64,000 bases of DNA. Origin: RGIG8745 sp045576655. Its GTDB lineage: Bacteria; Bacteroidota; Bacteroidia; Bacteroidales; Bacteroidaceae. The stretch's first letter is position 1; each line of letters opens with the position of its first letter. Position numbers and translations under genes: made by a program. Shown in pieces: positions 48,502-57,461 of the stretch. Location: contig JAZNGW010000005.1 of NCBI GenBank assembly GCA_045576655.1, forward strand, positions 34,878 to 98,877, written 5' to 3'. The notes under the pieces are model-generated. The model saw only the letters and a program-made list of their open reading frames with translations. It had not been told where the DNA came from and did no database searches.

Positions 48502-49389
48502 TTAATCAATATCTCCCTTTGCCAAATTGCAATTACTACACAAAACTTGTAAATTTTCCAATGTAGTTTCTCCCCCTTTAGACCAAGGTATAATATGGTC
48601 AAAGTGAATATTATGCAATCCATCATTACATTTTACACCACATAAACGGCAGCGATTTCCATCTCTCATCAACACCTGCACTTTAAGTCTATCGCTAGGT
48701 TCTCTTCTCGTTCTATGCATAATGATGTTTTCTTTCGTAGAAGGATTTGCAAACGACTCATCTCCTTCCTCATCATCTTTTTCCAAATTGATTTGGGTAA
48801 CAAATGTTTTCAAAGCCATATTCCAACTTCCAAATCGACGTGTATATGAATTGAGACTATATTTTGACACCCCCTTTTTGACATCACTTGTTGTTGGTTG
48901 GCGTCCCAATTTGACCCACATAGCTTCAATTTCCAATAATAAATCTTTACTAGAAATGCTTTTGCCTTTACCTGTTTTGTATTTTGTCGATTCTAATTGC
49001 GCTAATTGCAATACGCAATTCCAACCGCCAAGTTTCTTTGTCATTTTTTTTATGTCGTATTTCCCATATTTCTGATATTCAGAATAAGTAACACTATTAT
49101 TTCCTAATAGATTTGCAACATATTTCACATCTCTAATGAAATCGTCTTCAGATACGCAACACTCGTGATTCTTGCAATTTTTTCGTGTATATTTTAAACC
49201 AGCTTTATCTAACGCAGATTTCCAAGAGCCAAATCTTCTCCTTATTGTACAACTGGCATATTTCCCATAAACTTCATATTCACTATATGTTAATGATTGT
49301 TTTTTGTATTTATGCGCAACTAAAACTAAGTCTTCTATTAGATCTTTATCGGAAATATTTCTATCATGTATTGTTAAATCATATATCAT
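48502..49389 (-). CDS. HNH endonuclease with three homing-endonuclease-associated repeats
   Basis: 295 residues. Three copies of a module of about 55-60 residues occupy roughly 10-210 (KKQSLTYSEYEVYGKYASCTIRRRFGSWKSALDKAG; NNSVTYSEYQKYGKYDIKKMTKKLGGWNCVL; RQPTTSDVKKGVSKYSLNSYTRRFGSWNMAL). They resemble the homing-endonuclease-associated repeat used for DNA recognition. The C-terminal HNH domain has CRLCGVKC, HFDHIIPWSKGG and CSNCNLAKG. The gene is clearly richer in A/T than its neighbours, which suggests transfer. No intron, intein or IS ends are visible around it. Confidence 0.88.
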   Translation of the reverse strand: MIYDLTIHDRNISDKDLIEDLVLVAHKYKKQSLTYSEYEVYGKYASCTIRRRFGSWKSALDKAGLKYTRKNCKNHECCVSEDDFIRDVKYVANLLGNNSVTYSEYQKYGKYDIKKMTKKLGGWNCVLQLAQLESTKYKTGKGKSISSKDLLLEIEAMWVKLGRQPTTSDVKKGVSKYSLNSYTRRFGSWNMALKTFVTQINLEKDDEEGDESFANPSTKENIIMHRTRREPSDRLKVQVLMRDGNRCRLCGVKCNDGLHNIHFDHIIPWSKGGETTLENLQVLCSNCNLAKGDID

Positions 49390-49484
49390 ACTTAATACTC
49401 GTTGAAAAATATCAGTTAGTAATACAAATGTATCGAAAAATTAATTATTTCCCAAATATCATATTTTTCGGAATTGAATCCTGC

Positions 49485-52400
49485 TCAATGGGATTGTGAA
49501 CACACCGCTTCATATGGTTTGCAGGAATAGCAAAACTTTATATAATTAAGCAATGTGCGCAGTGCTTGCACTCCCTGATGGTTTATGTCAAGTTGTTCTA
49601 CTTCGCTGAGGTAGCGTTCGGCATGCGCCTTGTCGCCCAGCCCTGTGTAGCCGAGGGCAAGCATGAAGAGACAGTGGATGCGGTTCTTGCGGTCGAGCGA
49701 ATCTTCCCAGATGAGGAGGTCGGGCAGCGACACGGCGAAGTAGTCCATAGTCTGCTTCTCGAATATGTGCTGTTTGCCGTAGTTGACAAGGCGGTAGAAA
49801 CGACCGTTGGCTTCGTCGGTGCGACCGAGCTTGAGCAGTGCCATACCCTGGTAGAAAATCTTTTCAGGCTTGGCGTCGTTGTAGTACATCGCAGCAGCTG
49901 GTTCCTGAGGACCGACAGTGGCAAGTTCCCAGTATTCGCGCGCCTTTTCGTAGTCACCCAGTTGTTCGTAAGCGCATCCGAGGAAGTAGTGGAAATCGTT
50001 TTCCTGGGCACCGTGCAGTTTGCCTTCACCGAGGTTATGAGGGTACTCGAGACATTCGGTGAGCAAACCGATAGCTTCATTTGTAGATGTCGGATTGTTT
50101 CTAAGAATAGCCTTTGCTCTTTCTGTTCTTGAGAATTGGTACTGGGCAGGCACCTTGCCTTCGCCACCTTCCCACGGATGGAAGATGTGGTTGTCGATGA
50201 TATAGGCTGCACGCTCGTAGTCGCCTGTCTGATTGAGCAGCGTGGCGTGTTCGAGGATGAGGTCGTCGCGCTTGGCAACGAGTTCGGGATGCGACTCGAA
50301 CTTGGCAATACGGAAGTCGTGAGGCTTCTGCATACGCTTGTAAAGTTGGTCGAGCTCCATGAAGATGCGACTGTCCGTCTGGTCGAGAGTGAAGGCACGT
50401 TCCATGCACTCCAGAGCCTTTTCCGTATTGTTCTGTTTGTTGCAATAAATCAGAGCGAGGTTGCGCCATACGGTAGGGAATGACGGGTCGAGCTGTGAGG
50501 CAAGTTCCCAGTTTTTCTGTGCAATATCGTACTGACGCTTGTCGTAGTATAGACAGCCGAGATAGTACGGAGCGCGTGCGCCTTCAGGGTTGAGCAACTT
50601 GGCATCTTCTAAGGCAATGACGTCCTCAAGGCGATTAGGGAAACAGAAGTCAGGACAAGTATTCTCTGCTTTGTGGAATGACTCGAGGGCTTCTTTCTCC
50701 TTTGCCTGTCTCCACAGGAATGAACCTGTGTAGTAGTGTGTGAGCGGTGATGCATTAGTCGGAATACGTAGAATCTGTCCCGCTTCGTCATAAAGGTAAG
50801 CGTTGGCGTAGTCGAGAGCTAATTCATGGTAATTCTCAATGCTGTCGTGCATAAGTGTGATGAGTCGCTGTAGTGGTTCGTCGCTGCCTGTAATGAGGTG
50901 CTCCTCAAACATACACCCGTAGTTGAACGGGTCTATCTCGTACGCCTCCTTTATCCACGCAAGTGCCTCATCTTTCTTTCCGAGTTTGCGCAGTATGGTC
51001 GCTTTAAGTGCGCAGGCCTTGTGATTGTGTGTATTGCTGATGAGTGCGCGCTCCACTTCGTCGAGTGCATTAGCGTATTCGCCCCATCCCGCACTGATGC
51101 ACGCCGCTTCGAAATAGGCAGCGTCTGCCCACGCCTTGTTCCATGATGCCTTCCAGAAAAGATTGTAAGCATCAACTCTCTTGAACTGGAATTTCAAGCA
51201 GAGAGCGAGATTGTATATAGGTTCACCATCGTAAGGGTTGGGGTTGCGCTTCTGAAGCACCTTGACGGCTGTGCGCAGATATGGCTCCGCCTTGTCGAAA
51301 CGTCCGCGGCGCAGATACCACAGTCCCATTTGGTTGTTGCATCGGTAGTCGAGCGGATCGCGGCGCAGTGCCTCCTCATAGTAGTCAAGTGCCGACCATG
51401 TGGCGTGGCGATATTGCTCAAGATGCAAGCCTGTGAGGTAGAGTTGGTCGATGGTCTTTGTGACTTGTAGAGTGAGAGCCGCTTCGGCTGCATCTGGAAT
51501 AGGGCGGATGTCATCGCTCTCGGCGGTCCAGAACATGCCACCTTCTCCTGCACTTTTGTCACATTGTGTGATATGCAGTCCCAACTCTTTGAGGCATAAA
51601 CCGTCTGTGCCGATTGTTGTGACGAACACATCTTCGGGCGAGAGGTTTACTTCCTGGTCGTAATAGACCTTTCCGTTATTGCCACGGAGCGTAATGGTGT
51701 ATTTTCTCTTTGATGTGGCAAGCAACTTTAATACGACTCCGCTGTCACATTCTTCAATGTTCATAACGAGGTCCTTCGTGGCTTGTTTCACGATGCCCAA
51801 GTCGCGATATGGCATGAAGTATTGTGTGAACTGCTTTTCCTCATACGGCATGAGCCAAGTGAAGTCTGGCTGGTTCTCGGTATAGACACCTGCCATGAGT
51901 TCGATGTAAGGACGGAACACTCCTGGTGCGCCCTCGTAGTCATCGTCGGTGAGGCAGCGGTCCCAGGCTCGGCCGAAATCGCCGTTGCCCCATGTCCATT
52001 GCTTCTTGCCAGGACTGAAGTGATGGCTTGCCACGTGGAGCATGCCTCCCTTTGTGTCGTTCTCGTATCCGCCCTCGAAGTCGTACTTGGAGTTGACTGC
52101 CATGTAACTGGTAGGCACCTTGATGTTCTTGTAGTTGGATATGTCCACTCCTGCCGAATAGTCCATCTTGTAGTATGTGCCTGTGGCTATAGGGAAACTG
52201 GACACGGCACGCTTGCCGTGGTCGAACACTGCGTTCACATCAGGCGGGAACACGCTCTGGTAGTGGTCGTTGACCTCAACGGCTGGGTTTGCCCACCACA
52301 GGAAAGTCTGTGGCAGAGGGGTGCGGTTGCTCAGACGACCCTGAATCTCCAGATAGGCGCATCCCGGACGGAGTGTGAAGCCGGCGAGACCTTTCTGATG

Positions 52401-52856
52401 GAACATGCGCTCCATTTCGTTCACCCACACTGTGACACTGCCGTCTTCGTTCTCCTCTATAGTTGCGTCTACAGGCATGTAAGTGCTCGGACGATGGTGC
52501 TGAGGCCAGTTGAACTCAATGCCTCCGCTTATCCACGGGCCAGCCAATCCCACGAGGGCGGGTTTGATGACGTGGTTGTAGTAGACGAAGTGGCGTTGTT
52601 TCACCTTGTCGTAAGCCATCTGCACGCGTCCGCCCAGTTCGGGCAGAATCATCACTTTGATGTATTCGTTTTCGATGTATATGGCGTTGTACTCCTTGTC
52701 GGTGCGTTCGTCGCTGATGCTCTCGATTACGGGGTAGGGATAGACCACTCCGCTGGAGCCTTGATACACTCGCTTTTCCAGAAATATAGGGTTCTTCTCA
52801 GGCGTACCCACTTCGTAAGTCGGTATGACTACCTGCTCTCTCCATGCTTTTACCAT
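49485..52856 (-). CDS. DUF5107 protein with TPR domain
   Basis: 1123 residues from the ATG at 52856 (MVKAWREQVVIPTYEVG). No signal peptide. The first about 400 residues are DUF5107, a galactose-mutarotase-like beta-sandwich (YIENEYIKVMILPELGGRVQMAYDKVKQRHFVYYN, GIEFNWPQHHRPSTYMPVD). From about 480 a series of TPR helices runs to the end (DYYEEALRRDPLDYRCNNQMGLWYLRRGRFDKAEPYL and later units). DUF5107 proteins are found with sugar-use genes and may act on aldoses or their oligomers. It overlaps nothing and starts 27 bp into the 3' end region of the sugar porter, so the two form an operon. Confidence 0.82.
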   Translation of the reverse strand: MVKAWREQVVIPTYEVGTPEKNPIFLEKRVYQGSSGVVYPYPVIESISDERTDKEYNAIYIENEYIKVMILPELGGRVQMAYDKVKQRHFVYYNHVIKPALVGLAGPWISGGIEFNWPQHHRPSTYMPVDATIEENEDGSVTVWVNEMERMFHQKGLAGFTLRPGCAYLEIQGRLSNRTPLPQTFLWWANPAVEVNDHYQSVFPPDVNAVFDHGKRAVSSFPIATGTYYKMDYSAGVDISNYKNIKVPTSYMAVNSKYDFEGGYENDTKGGMLHVASHHFSPGKKQWTWGNGDFGRAWDRCLTDDDYEGAPGVFRPYIELMAGVYTENQPDFTWLMPYEEKQFTQYFMPYRDLGIVKQATKDLVMNIEECDSGVVLKLLATSKRKYTITLRGNNGKVYYDQEVNLSPEDVFVTTIGTDGLCLKELGLHITQCDKSAGEGGMFWTAESDDIRPIPDAAEAALTLQVTKTIDQLYLTGLHLEQYRHATWSALDYYEEALRRDPLDYRCNNQMGLWYLRRGRFDKAEPYLRTAVKVLQKRNPNPYDGEPIYNLALCLKFQFKRVDAYNLFWKASWNKAWADAAYFEAACISAGWGEYANALDEVERALISNTHNHKACALKATILRKLGKKDEALAWIKEAYEIDPFNYGCMFEEHLITGSDEPLQRLITLMHDSIENYHELALDYANAYLYDEAGQILRIPTNASPLTHYYTGSFLWRQAKEKEALESFHKAENTCPDFCFPNRLEDVIALEDAKLLNPEGARAPYYLGCLYYDKRQYDIAQKNWELASQLDPSFPTVWRNLALIYCNKQNNTEKALECMERAFTLDQTDSRIFMELDQLYKRMQKPHDFRIAKFESHPELVAKRDDLILEHATLLNQTGDYERAAYIIDNHIFHPWEGGEGKVPAQYQFSRTERAKAILRNNPTSTNEAIGLLTECLEYPHNLGEGKLHGAQENDFHYFLGCAYEQLGDYEKAREYWELATVGPQEPAAAMYYNDAKPEKIFYQGMALLKLGRTDEANGRFYRLVNYGKQHIFEKQTMDYFAVSLPDLLIWEDSLDRKNRIHCLFMLALGYTGLGDKAHAERYLSEVEQLDINHQGVQALRTLLNYIKFCYSCKPYEAVCSQSH

Positions 52857-52881
52857 ATGTGTGAGGTTATGAGGTTTGGGA

Positions 52882-54264
52882 CTATTTAACAAGTTTCTTT
52901 TCTAATTCTTCAAGCGACACTCCCTTTGTTTCAGGGCATCGGCGTGACAGGTAGGCGAATCCGCAAAAGCAGATGACGCTGTAGATCCAGAACGAGCCAC
53001 TGCTGCCGAGGGCTGCGTTCATTGGCGGGAACGAGAATGTCAGTGTGCAACATCCTGTCCACAGAGCGAAGGTGCAGGTCGCCATTGCCACTCCGCGCAC
53101 TCGGTTAGGGAATATCTCAGCGAGCAACACCCATGTCACCGGACCGAGAGTCATGGCGTAGGCAGAGATGGCTGCCACAACGAGGATTACCATGAAGAAG
53201 CCGGTGATGTGGAAGTGGTAGCAAGTGCCGAGGATGAGATAGATTACGGCAAGGCTGATAGAGCCGAAGAGCATGAGCGAACGTCTGCCCCAACGGTCTA
53301 TGGTGAACAGAGCCACGATGGTGAAGATGACGTTTGCCACACCTGTGATGACGATGTTGAAGAGCACGTCGCCTACGCTGTAGCCCGCATCAGAGAAAAT
53401 CTCCTGGGCGTAGTTGAATATGACATTCGTGCCGCACCATTGCTGGAACACGGCAACGATGACTCCGAGCGTAAGCACAGCGGCGTATTTGCGAGTGAAG
53501 AGGGTTTTCAGTCCGCCCTTCTCCTTGTTAGCATCTGCAATGGCAGAAGTCTTGATGAGCCCTATCTCGCTTGCGGCATATTGTTCGCCGCCGATGTTTC
53601 TGAGAGTCTTAATGGCCTTCTGCTCCATCCCCTTCATTATTTGCCATCTTGGACTTTCAGGGATGAAGAATGCGAGAAGGAGGAAGAGGGCTGCAGGTAC
53701 GGCCTCTGCCCAGAACATCCATCGCCATCCCATCTGACCGTTCCATGATGCCAGAATCTCGTCGGCTGTATAACCAACTGGAACGTCGTCGGCAATGAGC
53801 CAGTTGGCAATCTGAGCGCCGAGAATACCGAGCACTATGGTCATCTGATTGAGCGAAACCAATTTGCCGCGAATGTTGGCAGGCGAAATTTCTGCAATAT
53901 ACATCGGCGACAGGGCAGATGCGATGCCTATTCCTATGCCTCCGATGAAACGGGCTATGTTGAACATGGCGAAGTCGTCGAAGATACCTGTGGCAACTGC
54001 CGATACCGTGAATAGCACGGCAGAGATGATAAGCAACGGCTTGCGTCCGTACTTGTCGGCCATAGCACCCGCAACCATAGCTCCGATGAGGCAACCGACG
54101 AGTGCGGTGGTCATTGCCACTCCCTGCATCAGAGGGCTGTCGGATATGCCGAAAAACAATTCGTAGAACGGTTTTGCACCGCCTATCACAACCCAGTCGT
54201 AACCAAACAGCAGTCCGCCCATGGCCGAAACGAGACAAATGAAATAGATGAAACTCTTGTTCAT
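52882..54264 (-). CDS. MFS sugar:H+ symporter
   Basis: 460 residues, twelve membrane helices. Sugar porter signatures include GGLLFGYDWVVIGGA, the intracellular loops DKYGRKPLLI and DRWGRRSLML, RFIGGIGIGIASALSPMYIAEISPANIRGKLVS and PESPRW. It is close in form to XylE/GalP-type transporters. Its operon partner is the DUF5107/TPR protein, which suggests uptake of a monosaccharide that the partner acts on; the sugar is not known. Confidence 0.9.
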   Translation of the reverse strand: MNKSFIYFICLVSAMGGLLFGYDWVVIGGAKPFYELFFGISDSPLMQGVAMTTALVGCLIGAMVAGAMADKYGRKPLLIISAVLFTVSAVATGIFDDFAMFNIARFIGGIGIGIASALSPMYIAEISPANIRGKLVSLNQMTIVLGILGAQIANWLIADDVPVGYTADEILASWNGQMGWRWMFWAEAVPAALFLLLAFFIPESPRWQIMKGMEQKAIKTLRNIGGEQYAASEIGLIKTSAIADANKEKGGLKTLFTRKYAAVLTLGVIVAVFQQWCGTNVIFNYAQEIFSDAGYSVGDVLFNIVITGVANVIFTIVALFTIDRWGRRSLMLFGSISLAVIYLILGTCYHFHITGFFMVILVVAAISAYAMTLGPVTWVLLAEIFPNRVRGVAMATCTFALWTGCCTLTFSFPPMNAALGSSGSFWIYSVICFCGFAYLSRRCPETKGVSLEELEKKLVK

Positions 54265-54407
54265 GAGTATCAGATTTTTAAGGTTTATTGCATTCTATGC
54301 TGAACTTGGCAGCATGTCACTGCATGCTCAAGTCGTTGTTGATTGCAAATATAGTGTTTGTGTGTGAAATAAGGGGAGATTTATCTGTATAAAAGTATAT
54401 AAAATAG

Positions 54408-54433
54408 GAGACACCACAAAGTGATGCCTCCGA
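54408..54433 (-). terminator. Hairpin after trpB
   Basis: GGAGACACCAC...GTGATGCCTCC, a degenerate copy of the dispersed GAGACG palindrome, followed on the minus strand by TATTTTATAT. Confidence 0.55.
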
Positions 54434-54466
54434 TGTCTATTTATCTTTCTGATTTGTAAAATTTCC

Positions 54467-55834
54467 TTACACGTACTTCTCGATCTTGTCGAGGTTGCGC
54501 TGTACGTCCTCGTCAGTGATTTCGCAGTTTTGCAGCGAACCGCTCAGGTAGAGGTCGTAGGATGCCATGTCGATGAGTCCGTGGCCTGAGAGGCAGAAGA
54601 GTATGGTTTCCTCTTTGCCTTCTTCCTTGCAACGCTTTGCCTCGCGGATGGTTGCGGCGATGGCATGGCATGACTCAGGTGCAGGGATGATGCCTTCTGC
54701 CTGGGCGAATAGCATGCCTGCCTCGAATGTCTCAAGCTGGTTGAGGTCCATAGCCTCCATGTAGCCGTCCTTGAGCAACTGGCTCACGATGACGCCTGCT
54801 CCGTGGTAGCGCAGACCTCCGGCGTGGATGTTTGCCGGCATGAAGTTGTGGCCGAGGGTGAACATCGGCAGAAGCGGAGTGTAGCCCGCTTCGTCGGCAT
54901 AGTCATACTGGAAGACTCCGTGGGTCAACTTCGGACATGATGCCGGTTCGGCTGCCACGAAACGTGTCTTCTTGCCTTCAAGGATGTTGTGGCGCATGAA
55001 TGGGAATGCGATACCTCCGAAGTTGGAACCGCCACCGAAACAAGCGATGACAGTATCAGGGTATTCACCTGCCATCTCCATCTGCTTCTCAGCTTCGAGA
55101 CCGATGATTGTCTGGTGCAGGGTCACATGGTTGAGCACAGAACCAAGCGTGTACTTACAGTTAGGCGTAGTGCGCGCCAGTTCGATTGCCTCGGAAATGG
55201 CTGTGCCGAGCGAACCCTGGCAGTTCGGTTCGCGAGTGAGCACGTCCTTACCCGCACGAGTCGACATGGATGGCGACGGAGTGACCTGCGCACCGAAAGT
55301 CTGCATGATGCTACGGCGGTAAGGTTTCTGGTTGTAGCTTATCTTAACCTGGTAGACTGCAGCTTCGAGTCCGAACACCTTTGCCGCGTATGAGAGTGCT
55401 GCTCCCCACTGTCCGGCACCAGTCTCGGTTGTGATGTTGGTCACACCCTCCTGCTTGCAGTAGTACGCCTGGGCAAGTGCTGAGTTGAGCTTGTGCGAAC
55501 CGATAGGGCTCACGCTCTCGTTCTTGAAATATATGTGTGCAGGAGTGCCAAGCGCCTTTTCGAGTCCGTAGGCACGTACGAGCGGCGTGCTGCGGTAGTA
55601 CTTGTACATTTCGCGCACCTCCTCAGGGATGTCAATCCAAGCGTCGGTCTGGTTGAGTTCCTGACGTGACACCTCTTCTGCAAAAAGAGGGTAGAGGTCC
55701 TCCGGCGAAAGCGGTTGCTTAGTCGCTGGATTGAGTGGCGGCATTGGTTTGTTAGGCATATCTGCCGCTATGTTGTACCATTTGTGTGGTATTTCGTCTT
55801 CTGGAAGTATAAATCTTTTTTGTTTGATGCTCAT
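54467..55834 (-). CDS. trpB: Tryptophan synthase beta chain, TrpB2 type
   Basis: 455 residues from the ATG at 55834 (MSIKQKRFILPED); an upstream ATG is open but lacks family similarity. It joins indole and serine to tryptophan with PLP. The PLP Lys is in SPIGSHKLNSA, the phosphate loop is GGGSNFGGIAFP, and the catalytic ETGAGQWG is conserved. Length and the early insertion (PPLNPATKQPLSPEDLYPLFAEEV) mark the TrpB2 class, which often works without TrpA. No other trp gene is next to it. Confidence 0.93.
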   Translation of the reverse strand: MSIKQKRFILPEDEIPHKWYNIAADMPNKPMPPLNPATKQPLSPEDLYPLFAEEVSRQELNQTDAWIDIPEEVREMYKYYRSTPLVRAYGLEKALGTPAHIYFKNESVSPIGSHKLNSALAQAYYCKQEGVTNITTETGAGQWGAALSYAAKVFGLEAAVYQVKISYNQKPYRRSIMQTFGAQVTPSPSMSTRAGKDVLTREPNCQGSLGTAISEAIELARTTPNCKYTLGSVLNHVTLHQTIIGLEAEKQMEMAGEYPDTVIACFGGGSNFGGIAFPFMRHNILEGKKTRFVAAEPASCPKLTHGVFQYDYADEAGYTPLLPMFTLGHNFMPANIHAGGLRYHGAGVIVSQLLKDGYMEAMDLNQLETFEAGMLFAQAEGIIPAPESCHAIAATIREAKRCKEEGKEETILFCLSGHGLIDMASYDLYLSGSLQNCEITDEDVQRNLDKIEKYV

Positions 55835-55963
55835 CTTGCTTACTTTTGTTAGCGAAAGCGCTCTTGCCGCTTTCATTTTGTTAATGAGTCGCAAAGTTAT
55901 GAAAGTGTTTTGACTTATGCAAAAATAGTCTTTGCATTATTTTTCTAATTCAAACTAAATGCC

Positions 55964-55971
55964 TAATTTTG
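55964..55971 (+). promoter_or_regulatory. -7 box of tRNA-Leu
   Basis: TAATTTTG lies 23 bp before the tRNA. The -33 region is a T-run (TTTT) rather than TTTG. Confidence 0.5.
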
Positions 55972-55994
55972 CACTCGCTTAACTGAAAAAGGCT

Positions 55995-56078
55995 GCCGAA
56001 ATGGTGGAATGGTAGACACGAGGGACTTAAAATCCCTTGGCCATAACGGCTGTGCGGGTTCGAGTCCCGCTTTCGGTA
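55995..56078 (+). tRNA. tRNA-Leu (TAA)
   Basis: 84 nt class II tRNA with a long variable arm. The acceptor GCCGAAA pairs with TTTCGGT; the anticodon loop CTTAAAA gives anticodon TAA; the T-arm GCGGGTTCGAGTCCCGC is perfect. CCA is not encoded. Confidence 0.97.
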
Positions 56079-56084
56079 CGAAAA

Positions 56085-56125
56085 ACGGAGTAATGTCACA
56101 TGTGATGTTACTCCGTTTTCTTTTT
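56085..56125 (+). terminator. Terminator of tRNA-Leu
   Basis: ACGGAGTAATGTCACA and TGTGATGTTACTCCGT form a 16-bp stem with two mismatches, followed by TTTCTTTTT. Confidence 0.85.
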
Positions 56126-56163
56126 GCTATAAATCTTGTCTATATTGGCATTGATGCAGTCTG

Positions 56164-56195
56164 TTTGACCCGCTTTGCCCTAATCTGTATCTTTG
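56164..56195 (+). promoter_or_regulatory. Promoter of thioredoxin gene
   Basis: TTTG (56164-56167), 20 bp, TATCTTTG (56188-56195), a full consensus match about 60 bp before the ATG. Confidence 0.8.
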
Positions 56196-56256
56196 CATCG
56201 AAAACAAAAGACGATGCGAAATCGTTTAATGTCTAAACCTTATAAAACTGAAGATT

Positions 56257-56613
56257 ATGGCAACAATGAATTTGACAAGAGGAGGCTTCCTCCGCAAAGT
56301 ATATGACTACGAAACCAATCCGAGCGAGTGGAAGTTTTTAGGACCACGTCCTGCGTTGATTGATTTCTACGCTTCATGGTGCGGACCGTGCAAGGCGCTC
56401 GCCCCAGTGCTCGACGAACTGAGCAAGGAGTATGACGGCAGGGTTGATGTTTACAAGGTTAATGTTGATGACGAGAGAGAACTGTCTGCTCTGTTCAATG
56501 TGCGCAGCATCCCTACGTTGGTTTTTATTCCGATGAACGGCAAGCCGGAGATTGCAATGGGCGCCATGTCGAAAGCGGAACTTGCCAAGCGATTGGACAA
56601 GTTAATTGGTTAG
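56257..56613 (+). CDS. Thioredoxin
   Basis: 118 residues, cytosolic. The active site WCGPCK is at about 46-51 in LIDFYASWCGPCKALAPVLDELS; the cis-Pro is in VRSIPTLVFIP. It reduces disulfides with thioredoxin reductase, which is not in this window. It has its own promoter. An unknown N-terminal extension of about 20 residues (TRGGFLRKVYDYETNPSEWKF) is longer than in E. coli TrxA but common in Bacteroidales forms. Confidence 0.94.
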   Translation: MATMNLTRGGFLRKVYDYETNPSEWKFLGPRPALIDFYASWCGPCKALAPVLDELSKEYDGRVDVYKVNVDDERELSALFNVRSIPTLVFIPMNGKPEIAMGAMSKAELAKRLDKLIG

Positions 56614-57461
56614 TCTGCTTGCCCGAAAGCATAAGCCGTGTGGGGACCCCTCCCTAACCCTCCCCCAAGGGAGGGAACAATTATGCTCCGTAGGGGCAGA
56701 CCTTGTGTCTGCCCGAAAAGAAAAGGAACGCGGATGAAAGCGGATTGAACCGATTGGCGCGGATAGTTCCCGCTTGTAGAGACGTCATAACATGGCGTCT
56801 CGATGACACATTCGTCCTTGTCCTGAGACGCCACACTGTGACGTCTCTACGTCATGTGTTTTCGGATACCCGCAAGGGGTACCCCTACGGATAATGAGAC
56901 GATGACGATAATGCGTGTGTAGGGGCATCCTTTACGGGTGCCCTTTTTCTGATGTTAAGGAGTTAAGTAGGGACGCAATGTGTTGCGTCTGGGGAATTCA
57001 GTTGTAGGGACGAGGCCTGCTCGCCCGATGCAAAGCATGTAGAGACGTCACAGCGTGGCGTCTCTTTTTTGAACGCCGATTTGACGGATTGGGCTGATTA
57101 ACGCTGATTTTGTTTTTATCCGCGACAATCTGCTCGATCAGTTTCATCCGCGTTCAAGAACACAAAACCGTGTCGCACCGTGTCCTCAGCGTGTTCCGTG
57201 CCAATATTTAACGCACTAAAAACCACAGATTACACAGATGCACGCGGATTAAACAATGTGCCATAAAAGGGAATCCGTGTAAATTATCCTAATCGGCGAG
57301 ATATGCGGGAAATAGCAAAGGGCAGACACGCCGGTCTGCCCCTACTGTGAAACGTCACAATATCCAAAGATATAGAAAATTGTCAAATCGTAAATTGATT
57401 CTCCCTCAGGGGGAGGAACTTAAAATACGTGGATATTTCCGTGCTACCATTACAAATCCAT
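56614..57461. other. Repeat-rich intergenic region (right repeat block)
   Basis: 848 bp without a gene. It contains palindromes at 56779-56801, 56825-56847 and 57042-57064, the right arm of the inverted pair (57004-57157), and a GGGCAGAC...GTCTGCCC hairpin at 57320-57341. Fragments such as AACGCGGATGAAAGCGGATT recur and look like degenerate copies of the inverted-repeat unit. Confidence 0.7.
57004..57157. repeat. Right arm of 154-bp inverted repeat pair
   Basis: Reverse complement of 45569-45722 with 3 mismatches. Weaker collinear similarity extends left to about 56910. It sits in a gene-free stretch. Confidence 0.92.

Noticed and set aside
48502..49389. HNH protein as part of a restriction or Cas9-like system
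   Set aside because: No methylase, RuvC domain or repeats nearby; the triple repeat fits a homing-type nuclease better.
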